A stretch of 64,000 bases of DNA from Lachnospiraceae bacterium 10-1 (GTDB lineage Bacteria; Bacillota; Clostridia; Lachnospirales; Lachnospiraceae), in contig KE159810.1 in NCBI GenBank assembly GCA_000403495.2, positions 248,001 to 312,000 of the forward strand. Direction: 5' to 3'. The notes under the pieces are model-generated. The model saw nothing but the letters and a program-made list of their open reading frames with translations, was not told the DNA's origin and ran no database searches. Of this stretch, positions 9,096 to 16,229 are shown one piece after another. Position 1 is the first letter of the stretch. Each line of letters begins with the position of its first letter. The position numbers and the translations under genes were made by a program.

Positions 9096-9124
9096 AAAAT
9101 AGCATACCCCATTTGGGTTGTCAA
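9096..9124 (-). promoter_or_regulatory. Promoter of the BlaI-type operon
   Basis: On the minus strand TTGACA (9119-9124) and TATTTT (9096-9101) are 17 bp apart, with TGC just before the -10 as an extended -10 element. The expected start falls near 9089, inside the palindrome. Confidence 0.65.
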
Positions 9125-9285
9125 CTTTTTAAGAACAGCATACCTATATCTGTCATTTTACAAAGATACTAATTTCACAGGAATACGTGTTTTGCATAAT
9201 TTTCCAGCTTATGGAAACACTAAGAAAAAGAAAACACAAAACAATTTATTCAGCAGCACAAAAATGCTTTGAAATGGAGGTAAAA

Positions 9286-9435
9286 ATGGACAAAGAAAAA
9301 AGAATCAACACCTACCCAAATGGCCAGCAGCCAGCCAATTCCTATGATGACGGCAATATTCCCCAGGAAGATCTTCCCATCAATATTATTCCTGATGAGG
9401 TTCCAAGAAAAGATGGCCCGGGTGGGGAAGAATAA
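9286..9435 (+). CDS. Small acidic protein (49 aa), unknown function
   Basis: An ATG with an excellent RBS (GGAGGT, 5 nt before the start) opens a 49-codon frame beginning MDKEKRINTYPNGQQ and ending PRKDGPGGEE. The peptide is hydrophilic and acidic with no membrane segment or signal peptide. The terminal PRKDGPGGEE reminds me of short clostridial peptides ending in an RDGPGGE-like motif, but I cannot confirm a family. A strong terminator follows at 9527, so the gene seems to be its own transcription unit. Longer in-frame starts upstream have no RBS. Confidence 0.6.
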   Translation: MDKEKRINTYPNGQQPANSYDDGNIPQEDLPINIIPDEVPRKDGPGGEE

Positions 9436-9526
9436 ACGAAAAAATTTCAGTCTCAAGGCTTTAAACAGCCACTGGAGCAGACAGATGAAGCAGGAATAAA
9501 AAATCTGCAACAACAGATACTCATGG

Positions 9527-9563
9527 AAAACAGGTATGTCCAAGCATGGCATACCTGTTTTTT
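9527..9563 (+). terminator. Intrinsic terminator after the 49-aa gene
   Basis: AACAGGTATG and CATACCTGTT form a perfect 10-bp stem with an 11-nt loop followed by TTTTTT. It closes the 49-aa gene unit. The 308-nt gap between that gene and the permease holds only this terminator and the next promoter. Confidence 0.85.
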
Positions 9564-9619
9564 AAAAAGACACTATATAAAGCCTGACCGCCAACACTTC
9601 ATGTAAAGGGTTATTACAA

Positions 9620-9648
9620 TTGTTTCACTTTATTACTTATGTTATATT
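9620..9648 (+). promoter_or_regulatory. Promoter candidate for the amino-acid permease
   Basis: TTGTTT (9620-9625) and TATATT (9643-9648) with a 17-bp spacer, about 95 nt upstream of the permease start. Confidence 0.45.
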
Positions 9649-9743
9649 ATTAATACACAACAAAACAAGGAGCGGTAAACAGGAAACGCAAATCGGATAT
9701 TTTTATTATCCTGCTGCAAAAATGCTCCGGAATGAGGAATATT

Positions 9744-10901
9744 ATGAGCGAAATTACAAGCGAATCCAGGCTGACTTTCATGGAAGCCACCAGTATCATT
9801 GTAGGGCATGGCGTAGGTTCCGGTATTCTGGCAGTGCCATTTTTAGCTTCCCGCAACCGCTGGCAGGACTTTATATGGATCCTCCTTTTTGCGTACCTGA
9901 TTAATCTGGTCATGCATTTTATGATTGCAGAGCTGTCCTACAATAACAATGGAGCACAATTTATCAAATGCTTTGAAAAAGAACTATTTACCGGAAAATT
10001 GAAAACCCTTGCTACATGGATCGCTTTTGGTTTCCTGGGCTTTTCTGTTCTGGTTAACGTCAGCGGCTTTATTGCCGGCGCTGCTGCTGTCTTTTCCGCA
10101 TGGTTTTCCCTTCCTCCTGCATTAGGCATGGTTCTTTATTACGTGCTTGCCGCAAGTGTGGTTTATATCGGCATGAAATTCGTTGGAATCTGCGAAAAAA
10201 TTGCAGTATTTTCTATGGTGGGTGTGATTGGAGTTCTCTTTATCGCCACACTTTTATCCGGTACCAGTCCTCTTCCATGTACATTTATTGCCGGCAGCAA
10301 TGTATTGGCATTATATAGTATGGTGGCTTTTTCTCTTTCCGCCGTGATGTCTGTTCCACAGGCGGTAAAAGGCTTAAATGGCGACCGGAAAAAAATACAG
10401 GGCTCAATTGCCCTTGGCACAGGTATTAATGTAGTTCTTATCCTGCTGATTACCTTTATGACCTTACTCGGTGCAGGAGAAAGCATTTCGGAAAATGGTG
10501 CTTTAGTTGACTTATCCCTTCATCTTGGCGGCTGGGTTAGCATTGTGGGCTATGTATTTTCCCTGCTGGCACTTTCTACCTCTTTCTGGGCCAATACCCT
10601 GAATCTGCGTGACATTGTCCATGAACAGACCAAATGGAAAAAGCAGATCAGCTGGCTTGTTTCAACTCTTCCCTGCCTGTTTATTGCCTTACTGGGCGTG
10701 CAAAGCTTTGTTGGATTTACCCGCCTTGCAGGAGTCGTTCAGATTTTAACAGGTGTTGGAATTATCATTGCCTATAACCGCTCCCGCAAACGCACTGGTA
10801 AAAGTAAGATCTGCGGCAGGCTCGGCACACTCCCCTTCCAGCTTCTTGTAATTGCCGGATCATTATTGTCCTCCATCGGTTCCTTACTGCATGTAATATA
10901 A
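9744..10901 (+). CDS. Amino-acid permease (APC/AAAP superfamily)
   Basis: A 385-aa integral membrane protein with about 11 hydrophobic segments. The first helix contains IIVGHGVGSGILAVPF, a glycine-rich broken helix typical of the hydroxy/aromatic amino-acid permease and related LeuT-fold families. It probably imports an amino acid with H+ or Na+; the substrate cannot be read. The ATG at 9744 is preferred (AGGAA 4 nt upstream) over one 12 nt earlier that forms the RBS itself. It stands alone between its own promoter and the downstream phosphatase-like gene on the same strand. Confidence 0.8.
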   Translation: MSEITSESRLTFMEATSIIVGHGVGSGILAVPFLASRNRWQDFIWILLFAYLINLVMHFMIAELSYNNNGAQFIKCFEKELFTGKLKTLATWIAFGFLGFSVLVNVSGFIAGAAAVFSAWFSLPPALGMVLYYVLAASVVYIGMKFVGICEKIAVFSMVGVIGVLFIATLLSGTSPLPCTFIAGSNVLALYSMVAFSLSAVMSVPQAVKGLNGDRKKIQGSIALGTGINVVLILLITFMTLLGAGESISENGALVDLSLHLGGWVSIVGYVFSLLALSTSFWANTLNLRDIVHEQTKWKKQISWLVSTLPCLFIALLGVQSFVGFTRLAGVVQILTGVGIIIAYNRSRKRTGKSKICGRLGTLPFQLLVIAGSLLSSIGSLLHVI

Positions 10902-11007
10902 AAAAGTGAACACCGCCGCGCCCTGCAGGCCGGCTTATGGTAACAGCAGATTCCAGGCCCCGCCAGATATCTTTCATTAAAAAGAAAATTTAAAGGGAAT
11001 TATACTT

Positions 11008-11799
11008 ATGAAAAAACAACTGAAATATATGAATCAAATCTGCATTACGCAAACAGCCGCAACTATTTTAAATTTACTTGGCATCACTCCAACAATCCAA
11101 ATGGCTCCGCCCATCAAACAGTTTTTAGACTGTCGTCCTGCCTTCGACCGGATATTTATCTATAATCCTGACGCTATTGCCATGTGGATCTATGAAAAAT
11201 ATGCAGATTACTTTAAAGAAATGGAAAAGATAATCGACTTAAAGCTTCCTATGCTCTCTGTAATTCCACCTGTTACTCCGGTATGCTTTGCTTCCATGTA
11301 CAGCGGTTTGCTGCCGGCTGACCATGGCATTCAAAAATATGAAAAACCTGTTCTTACAGTTCCTACCGTTTTTGATCTGCTGCCCCAAGCCGGAAAAAAA
11401 GCTGCCATCGTCTCTACGGAAGGTGACAGCATCTCAAAAATTTTTTTAAACCGCAAAATTGATTATTTCATTTATCCTTCCAAAGAAGCCTGCAATCAAA
11501 AGGCTCTTAAGCTGATCGAACAGGATCAATATGACTTAATCGTACTTTATAATGGGGATTATGACTATCAAATGCACCACCATTCGCCAGAAGGGAAAAA
11601 ATCCTTAAAGGCTTTGCAGGAAAACATTGCTACCTTTAAGCAGCTGCATGCTTCCATTCAAAAATACTGGTCCGCCCACCAGGCTGCTCTTGCCTTTGCA
11701 CCGGATCATGGGTGCCACAGGGTATGTGGATTTCTTGGGAATCATGGAAAAAATCTGCCATGTGATATGAATATTATGCATTTCTATAGTTTTTTGTAA
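11008..11799 (+). CDS. Alkaline phosphatase superfamily protein (phosphodiesterase/PglZ-like)
   Basis: A 263-aa protein with core features of the alkaline phosphatase superfamily: IYNPDAIAMWI near the N-terminus (first metal-site region), PPVTPVCFASMYSG with a Thr nucleophile candidate around residue 92, GDYDYQMHHH as a metal-site loop, and FAPDHGCH as the DHG-x-H signature near residue 232. It is shorter than most family members, which are 350-500 aa. The substrate is unknown. RBS AAAGGGAA precedes the ATG. No clear partner gene lies nearby. Confidence 0.7.
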   Translation: MKKQLKYMNQICITQTAATILNLLGITPTIQMAPPIKQFLDCRPAFDRIFIYNPDAIAMWIYEKYADYFKEMEKIIDLKLPMLSVIPPVTPVCFASMYSGLLPADHGIQKYEKPVLTVPTVFDLLPQAGKKAAIVSTEGDSISKIFLNRKIDYFIYPSKEACNQKALKLIEQDQYDLIVLYNGDYDYQMHHHSPEGKKSLKALQENIATFKQLHASIQKYWSAHQAALAFAPDHGCHRVCGFLGNHGKNLPCDMNIMHFYSFL

Positions 11800-11832
11800 T
11801 TACTGTATTCCAGCCAGTTCAGGAATCAGCAT

Positions 11833-11851
11833 AATCATAAAAAATATGATT
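11833..11851. terminator. Weak bidirectional terminator between convergent genes
   Basis: AATCATA and TATGATT make a 7-bp stem around AAAAA, located between the convergent phosphatase-like gene and the DUF5780-like gene. It is AT-rich and lacks a clean T-run. Confidence 0.3.
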
Positions 11852-11855
11852 GCTT

Positions 11856-12536
11856 TCAGTCTAATACGATCTGGTATACATAGGGATAATAATTTTGCAG
11901 CTGGTCTGTCTCCATTTCTTTCCCTGCATAAGTATCAAACCAATTTTCATAATCCGGGTTGTTCCAGACTGAACCATCTTCAAAAACAACTTGTTCCAGA
12001 CAAAACAATACATACGTGACCTGATTTGCTCCACCACTTCCAGCTTTCGAAAAATCCTCCATTATTTCCCCATCATATAATGACCAGCCGCCACGATAAT
12101 CCTGCGTTTGACCGGGTATAATATTCTCCTTAGACTGAACCACATTTTCAAAACTACTTTGTGCACTGCTGTCCAGAAAGTTCCAATGCAGCTTTAATGG
12201 CAAACCATTTTCGTCATAAGCCAGCATACAATACTGAGTTTCTGTCACAGTTTTGTCCGTATTATTTGTAAGTATATCGTGAATATAAGGACTCCCATCC
12301 TCATAATAAAGAATATCCGCACTTTCATGCACTATTGACATTGCAGTTTTTCTTTCCGCTCCTGTATTCTTCCAAATATATCCTTTGTCACTCGTCTGCT
12401 TATCTTTGACCGCAGGTCCACCATTAGGACTGCTTTCACTTGAAGCAATTGCAGTGATGGCAAACAATGTAACTGAAACAAATACGATAAAGCAGGAAAA
12501 AATACGAGTAACTAAATTTGCTTCTTTTGTATTCAT
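11856..12536 (-). CDS. Exported protein, DUF5780-like
   Basis: A 226-aa protein with an N-terminal signal peptide or anchor (TRIFSCFIVFVSVTLFAITAIAS). The mature part has an FxYYEDGSPYIHDILTNNTDKTV-type beta-sandwich: a phrase on sequence position, a threonine-rich strand and a later NIIPGQTQDYRGGW segment, the pattern of the DUF5780/FxLYD-like domains that sit on clostridial surface proteins. The ATG at 12536 has AAAGGA about 11 nt upstream; a GTG 24 nt earlier is less likely. Function unknown. It lies at the edge of the AT-rich segment. Confidence 0.55.
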   Translation of the reverse strand: MNTKEANLVTRIFSCFIVFVSVTLFAITAIASSESSPNGGPAVKDKQTSDKGYIWKNTGAERKTAMSIVHESADILYYEDGSPYIHDILTNNTDKTVTETQYCMLAYDENGLPLKLHWNFLDSSAQSSFENVVQSKENIIPGQTQDYRGGWSLYDGEIMEDFSKAGSGGANQVTYVLFCLEQVVFEDGSVWNNPDYENWFDTYAGKEMETDQLQNYYPYVYQIVLD

Positions 12537-12665
12537 AATTGTAGTAATCCTTTCTTCCACAGCATTTTACTAGAATAATTATAAAATGGCAACAGCCTGC
12601 TTTTCTTTGTTTCCATACTATTATTCATAAGTCTTATGCAAAAATATGCATTACTACTCAGCATA

Positions 12666-13274
12666 TCAAAAATCAAATACTTTTAGCAGGCTAAGAGCTA
12701 CTCCCCGTGTTCCAGAAATAGAAACTCCAATCTGTGATATTTTACAAGGAGGTATGGTATTATAAGAATCTACCAATTTACGAATAGCTGGAGAAAGATT
12801 TTTATAACAACCAACAGTAATATGAGCCCGCTCTTTTTTCATATCCCACTCAATAGGAAAAACAATATTTTTGAGATATTTATCAAGTTCTTCCTTTTGT
12901 TGCATCAAAAACTCTGTTTGTATTGAATCAATAAATAAGTATTGAGGAGCCTTTGATGAGACTCCCTTAAAATACATACCAGTTGCGTCAAGTGTAAAAG
13001 GACAGATTGTCTTTGCATATACCGCAACTTGTTGAAAGACTCTTTCTAGCATTTCATAATTATCAACAAAACCCATAAAAAGAGAAATGTGAGGCACTAT
13101 GATAGACTCCACCCCCATATTAATAAATCCAATATTATGTTTTTTAATTTTTTGATTTACATCAATACAAAAACTCGTTAAAGGTTCGCTGACAATAAAA
13201 TGAACATTTATCTTAGTTTTCTCACCTTTTCTTAATGATACCAATTGTTCAATATACTCCTCAAAATAATTCAT
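12666..13274 (-). CDS. 2H phosphoesterase superfamily protein
   Basis: A 202-aa protein with the two histidine motifs that define the 2H superfamily (LigT, ThpR, cyclic phosphodiesterases, phage Acb1): PHISLF with His62 and Ser64, and AHITVG with His151 and Thr153, spaced 89 residues apart as expected. Such enzymes open 2',3'-cyclic phosphates or cut 2'-5' and cyclic-oligonucleotide linkages. The sequence is AT-rich. It starts 21 bp after a 2TM beta-rich effector gene on the same strand, so the two form an operon. The pairing suggests that it makes, trims or removes a nucleotide ligand; this is inference. Confidence 0.75.
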   Translation of the reverse strand: MNYFEEYIEQLVSLRKGEKTKINVHFIVSEPLTSFCIDVNQKIKKHNIGFINMGVESIIVPHISLFMGFVDNYEMLERVFQQVAVYAKTICPFTLDATGMYFKGVSSKAPQYLFIDSIQTEFLMQQKEELDKYLKNIVFPIEWDMKKERAHITVGCYKNLSPAIRKLVDSYNTIPPCKISQIGVSISGTRGVALSLLKVFDF

Positions 13275-13295
13275 TTTTTCTCCTTCAGTATAACA

Positions 13296-13934
13296 TTAAT
13301 CAAATGATTTTTTTAGCGTTTTTTGTTTGAAAGATAAAATTATATTTCCTTTTGTTTGTTGAGGTTCTCGATTTGTAAAATATGTACCTTTAAGTTTGTC
13401 TACTTTTTTTGATCGAACAATTATGTCTAGAACAGTAAATCCTTCAAATCTGTCAGAATCTCTATTATCTTCAGTAGTATTAGTCGTTGCCCCATGCCAG
13501 TAATAGATGAGTTTATAAACTTTTAACTGATCATCATATAAAATTTCTGTTGCATAAGCAGAAGAAGAACTATGGTTAGAATAAGCGACACATGATATGG
13601 AAGTAAAGCTTTGAACTATCTCAATTGCAAAATCATGGAATTCACCATTTCTCTCAAGACTCCCCTCCCATCTCCCCTCAAGTACAGGTGTCCAATAATT
13701 CTCAAAAAATGGCAGCCTCATAATCCATGTTTTCCACAACTTTTTTTCTACCAAAGCTAATATCACTCCAAGTACTATTGACAAAAAACTGATTACTTTT
13801 GATACTATACTAAAATCAAGTGTTTTTTTTAATATCAGAGTAAAAAATAAAAGAAGTAATCCAAATCCCCAAAGTACAATCTTTATAATTTTTTTTTGAA
13901 ATTGACTCATTTTCCAGTGGTTATGCTGTTTCAT
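13296..13934 (-). CDS. 2TM, beta-strand-rich effector (Cap15/OptE, S-2TM-beta type)
   Basis: A 212-aa protein with two N-terminal TM helices (about 16-35 and 43-62) followed by a strand-rich domain. Landmarks are VLEGRWEGSL (~84-93), the strand EIVQSFTSISCVAYS followed by a serine cluster, LIYYWHG, and the C-terminal LKGTYFTNR with a late G-x-I-x-L strand. This order matches the SMODS-associated 2TM beta domain of CBASS Cap15 and Panoptes OptE, where a nucleotide-binding beta-barrel drives membrane disruption. No CD-NTase or mCpol gene is in the window; the partner is a 2H phosphoesterase. RBS AAAGGA precedes the ATG. Confidence 0.65.
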   Translation of the reverse strand: MKQHNHWKMSQFQKKIIKIVLWGFGLLLLFFTLILKKTLDFSIVSKVISFLSIVLGVILALVEKKLWKTWIMRLPFFENYWTPVLEGRWEGSLERNGEFHDFAIEIVQSFTSISCVAYSNHSSSSAYATEILYDDQLKVYKLIYYWHGATTNTTEDNRDSDRFEGFTVLDIIVRSKKVDKLKGTYFTNREPQQTKGNIILSFKQKTLKKSFD

Positions 13935-13967
13935 ATTCCATTTTCCTTTCTGTTATTTTAAAAAAAT

Positions 13968-13973
13968 ATTATA
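13968..13973 (-). promoter_or_regulatory. -10 box candidate of the effector/2H operon
   Basis: A consensus TATAAT on the minus strand lies 34 nt upstream of the effector ATG. No good -35 exists at 17 bp (TAATTT), which suggests weak or activator-dependent transcription. The rest of 13974-14164 is AT-rich with no gene that I can support. Confidence 0.4.
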
Positions 13974-14164
13974 TGGTAATACACATGCCAAAATTACAAT
14001 ACCTTTATCCCTAATAAGGATTTTAACTTAAAGATTAAATATTTTCGACATTTTCCACTTCATATGACTAAAATATTCCGCTCTTTTCGAATTGCACAAT
14101 AAGTCGAAAAAAGTAAATATATATAAAATTATACATTTTTCTATTAGAAATACAATCCAAAATA

Positions 14165-14192
14165 AAAAACACCGCATTTAATCGGTGTTTTT
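14165..14192 (-). terminator. Intrinsic terminator of the tRNA-Val/tRNA-Met unit
   Basis: AAAAACACCG and CGGTGTTTTT form a 10-bp stem with an 8-nt loop, immediately after the tRNA-Met gene, with a T-rich tract on the minus strand. The symmetric A/T arms make it bidirectional. Confidence 0.85.
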
Positions 14193-14194
14193 AA

Positions 14195-14268
14195 TAGCGA
14201 GAGGGGGATTTGAACCCTCGACACTACGGGTATGAACCGTATGCTCTAGCCAACTGAGCTATCTCGCC
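14195..14268 (-). tRNA. tRNA-Met (CAT), elongator type
   Basis: A complete 74-nt cloverleaf on the minus strand: acceptor GGCGAGA/TCTCGCT with a G1-U72 wobble, as in Bacillus elongator tRNA-Met; D-loop AGCTCAGTTGGCTAGAGC; anticodon arm ACGG-TTCATAC-CCGT with anticodon CAT; T-loop GGTTCAAATCC. CCA is not encoded. A tRNA-Ile2 read through lysidine modification is the alternative for a CAT anticodon, but the acceptor favours Met. Confidence 0.93.
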
Positions 14269-14300
14269 ATATTATTAAAATATTCTGCATTCACAGAAAG

Positions 14301-14373
14301 TGGGACCTATAGGGCTCGAACCTATGACCCTCTGCTTGTAAGGCAGATGCTCTCCCAGCTGAGCTAAGATCCC
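14301..14373 (-). tRNA. tRNA-Val (TAC)
   Basis: A 73-nt cloverleaf: acceptor GGGATCT/AGGTCCC, D-arm AGCTCAGCTGGGAGAGC, anticodon arm CTGC-CTTACAA-GCAG with anticodon TAC, and T-arm ending in GGTTCGAGCCC. CCA is not encoded. It is the first gene of a two-tRNA transcript with tRNA-Met 32 nt downstream. Confidence 0.95.
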
Positions 14374-14405
14374 ATGAGCCTGTCTTATCGACTGACCGCT
14401 TTGCT

Positions 14406-14435
14406 AGTATACTATTTTCTTAGTATATTTGTCAA
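14406..14435 (-). promoter_or_regulatory. tRNA operon promoter
   Basis: TTGACA (14430-14435) and TATACT (14406-14411) on the minus strand with an 18-bp spacer, about 33 nt upstream of tRNA-Val. The remaining 14436-14645 is AT-rich and holds no supported gene. Confidence 0.7.
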
Positions 14436-14645
14436 GTTTTTTTTCAAAATTATGGTTATTTTTTTATTCTTTTTTTCAGTTTCAAATTTTAATTCACATT
14501 TTAGATGTAAATTACTTATATCCTCAGAAACTGGTATGGTTAAAAATATCAATTTTGGATCTATCTCCCACTCCATATTATGTGTAATATAATCCATAAA
14601 TAGTGCACTTATAATTACATCATGATTTTTCAGGAGGAAAAAACT

Positions 14646-15185
14646 ATGACAGCAGCAAAAATATCATCTTCAAATAATAAAAATTACTTACGCCTAATGA
14701 CAGTCACTGCAATGCTTATGGCAATGAATATTGCATTAAGTTCCTTCGGGGTTCCTGTTCCCGGCGGGCATCTTTATTTAAATGACATTGTTATCTGCAC
14801 AGCCGGCATTTTATTAAATCCTTTTGGGGCATTTATGGTGGGCGGAATCGGCGCTTTTCTGGGAGATTTTTTCTTCTATCCCACGCCTATGTTTGTCTCT
14901 TTGATAACACATGGCCTGCAGGCTGTTGTGATTTCCCTCTGCACCCGTCATGCCTTCTCTGACTGCAAAATCAAAGCCTTTGGAGCAGGTCTTGGTGTCT
15001 TTTTAGGTGCAATTATCATGGTAACAGGTTATTCCCTTGGGAGAGCTTTCATTTACAGTACACCGGAATATGCCCTGCTTAAGCTGCCTTTTCAGATCCT
15101 GCAGGCGGTTGTTGGTGCAGTTGCCGCTATGATCCTGTGCTTTCGTTTTAAGCTTCTTGTATTTTACAATAAACTAATGAATTAG
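14646..15185 (+). CDS. ECF transporter S component, substrate unknown
   Basis: A 179-aa membrane protein with five to six TM segments that fits the ECF substrate-binding (S component) fold: an Ala-rich first helix (MTVTAMLMAMNIALSSFGV), the GHLYLNDIVI loop, then GILLNPFGAFMVGGIGAFLGDFF, the usual glycine-rich region. S components bind a vitamin or cofactor precursor and share an energizing AAT module. The ATG at 14646 has AGGAGG 8 nt upstream; the ATG at 14622 overlaps that RBS. No riboswitch precedes it, so the vitamin cannot be named (HmpT- or PdxU-like is possible). Confidence 0.8.
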   Translation: MTAAKISSSNNKNYLRLMTVTAMLMAMNIALSSFGVPVPGGHLYLNDIVICTAGILLNPFGAFMVGGIGAFLGDFFFYPTPMFVSLITHGLQAVVISLCTRHAFSDCKIKAFGAGLGVFLGAIIMVTGYSLGRAFIYSTPEYALLKLPFQILQAVVGAVAAMILCFRFKLLVFYNKLMN

Positions 15186-15247
15186 ATATAAATTGACTTT
15201 TTCTTTGCTATGTGCTACGATTTTCTAAACAATTGAATAGTAATGAT

Positions 15248-15358
15248 GTCTTCAGGGCAGGGTGAAATTCCCGATCGGCGGTTATAGTCCGCGGGCGCGA
15301 AAGCGTGGGGTTTGGTGAAATTCCAAAACCGACGGTATAGTCCGGATTAAAGAAGGTG
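15248..15358 (+). promoter_or_regulatory. FMN riboswitch (RFN element)
   Basis: The conserved RFN core is present: TCTTCAGGGCAGGGTGAAAT, then CCCGATCGGCGGTTATAGTC, a variable GC arm (GGGCGCGAAAGCG), GGTGAAATTCC, and CGACGGTATAGTCCGGAT closing against GAAGG. A GTCAG/CTGAC hairpin with a following TTTTT (15378-15397) is the likely expression platform. It lies 150 nt upstream of ribU and represses it when FMN is plentiful. It accounts for most of the 323-nt gap between the two S-component genes. Confidence 0.95.
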
Positions 15359-15508
15359 TATTGAGATTGTCAGGATAAATCTGACTATGATTTTTGCACT
15401 CTTTTTTATCAAATTGCTCTGTTGACTTTTTCAATATACCTTAAATTTTAACATTTGGAAGGCATTCAAATACTTTCAAATGTTAATTTTATTTAAGGAG
15501 GTATTCAA

Positions 15509-16159
15509 ATGAATATCAGTAAAACAAAGAAACTCACAATAATAGGTATGCTATGCGCGCTTGCTTATATCGCAGTGGTTGTCGGCCGCATCCCACTCGT
15601 ACTTTTTTTGAAGTATGATCCCAAAGATGTTGTCATTGTAATTGGTGGATTGATTTTTGGACCGCTTACTTCATTTGCTGTAACAATGATTGTTTCCGTA
15701 GTACAAATGTTCACGATTAGCGGAACGGGAATCTTGGGTTGTATTATGAATATCATTTCAAGTTGTTCCTTTGCATGTACTGCCGCATTTATCTATAAAA
15801 AGAAGCATAAACTATCGGGCGCCATATTGGGCCTTTTTTGTGGCTTTAGTTGTCAGGTTGTAGTAATGATGCTTTGGAACTATTTAATTGCTCCAATTTA
15901 TATGGGATATCCGAGAGAAGCTATTGTAGAATTGTTGCTTCCGGCATTTTTGCCTTTTAATTTAATTAAAGGAGGATTGAATGCGGCAATAACAATGCTT
16001 TTATACAAACCTGTTGTTACCACTTTGCGTCGTTCAAATTTAATTGAATCCAAGCAGCATTCAAATAAATTGCAAATAAATATTGGAGTTTTATTAGTGG
16101 CTCTGTTAATGATCATAACTTGTGTGTTACTGATTCTTTCTTTTAATAATAAGGTTTAA
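15509..16159 (+). CDS. ribU: Riboflavin ECF transporter S component
   Basis: RibU binds riboflavin and delivers it through the shared ECF module. The 216-aa protein has the family's opening KKLTIIGMLCALAYIAVVV, the loop FLKYDPKDVVIVIGGLIFGP and a late NLIKGGLNAAITMLLY helix. An FMN riboswitch precedes it, which fixes the substrate. RBS AAGGAGG lies 8 nt before the ATG. Codon use is more AT-rich than in its neighbours, and a C-terminal extra TM (about 190-212) follows the core fold. Confidence 0.93.
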   Translation: MNISKTKKLTIIGMLCALAYIAVVVGRIPLVLFLKYDPKDVVIVIGGLIFGPLTSFAVTMIVSVVQMFTISGTGILGCIMNIISSCSFACTAAFIYKKKHKLSGAILGLFCGFSCQVVVMMLWNYLIAPIYMGYPREAIVELLLPAFLPFNLIKGGLNAAITMLLYKPVVTTLRRSNLIESKQHSNKLQINIGVLLVALLMIITCVLLILSFNNKV

Positions 16160-16187
16160 GACGGAGTGATATCTATAGGTTCTTCCG

Positions 16188-16229
16188 CGTCATTTGGCAT
16201 CAGCCGCATACGGCTGATACCAAATGACG
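16188..16229. repeat. Long imperfect inverted repeat
   Basis: CGTCATTTGG (16188-16197) pairs with CCAAATGACG (16220-16229), and inside it CAGCCG pairs with CGGCTG around CATA, with 3-nt internal loops. The 42-nt cruciform lies 28 nt after ribU and overlaps the gene remnant at 16200-16280. It has no T-run, so it is not a typical terminator. Confidence 0.75.

Noticed and set aside
9250-9552. 100-aa minus-strand open frame over the 49-aa gene
   Set aside because: It has no RBS, lies antisense to a well-started small gene and runs through its terminator.
14195-14373. tRNA attachment site of an integrated element
   Set aside because: No second copy of a tRNA 3' end or integrase gene was found within the window.
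14374-14592. Plus-strand Phe/Leu-rich 72-aa frame after the tRNA genes
   Set aside because: Low complexity from poly-T DNA, overlaps the tRNA promoter and has no RBS.
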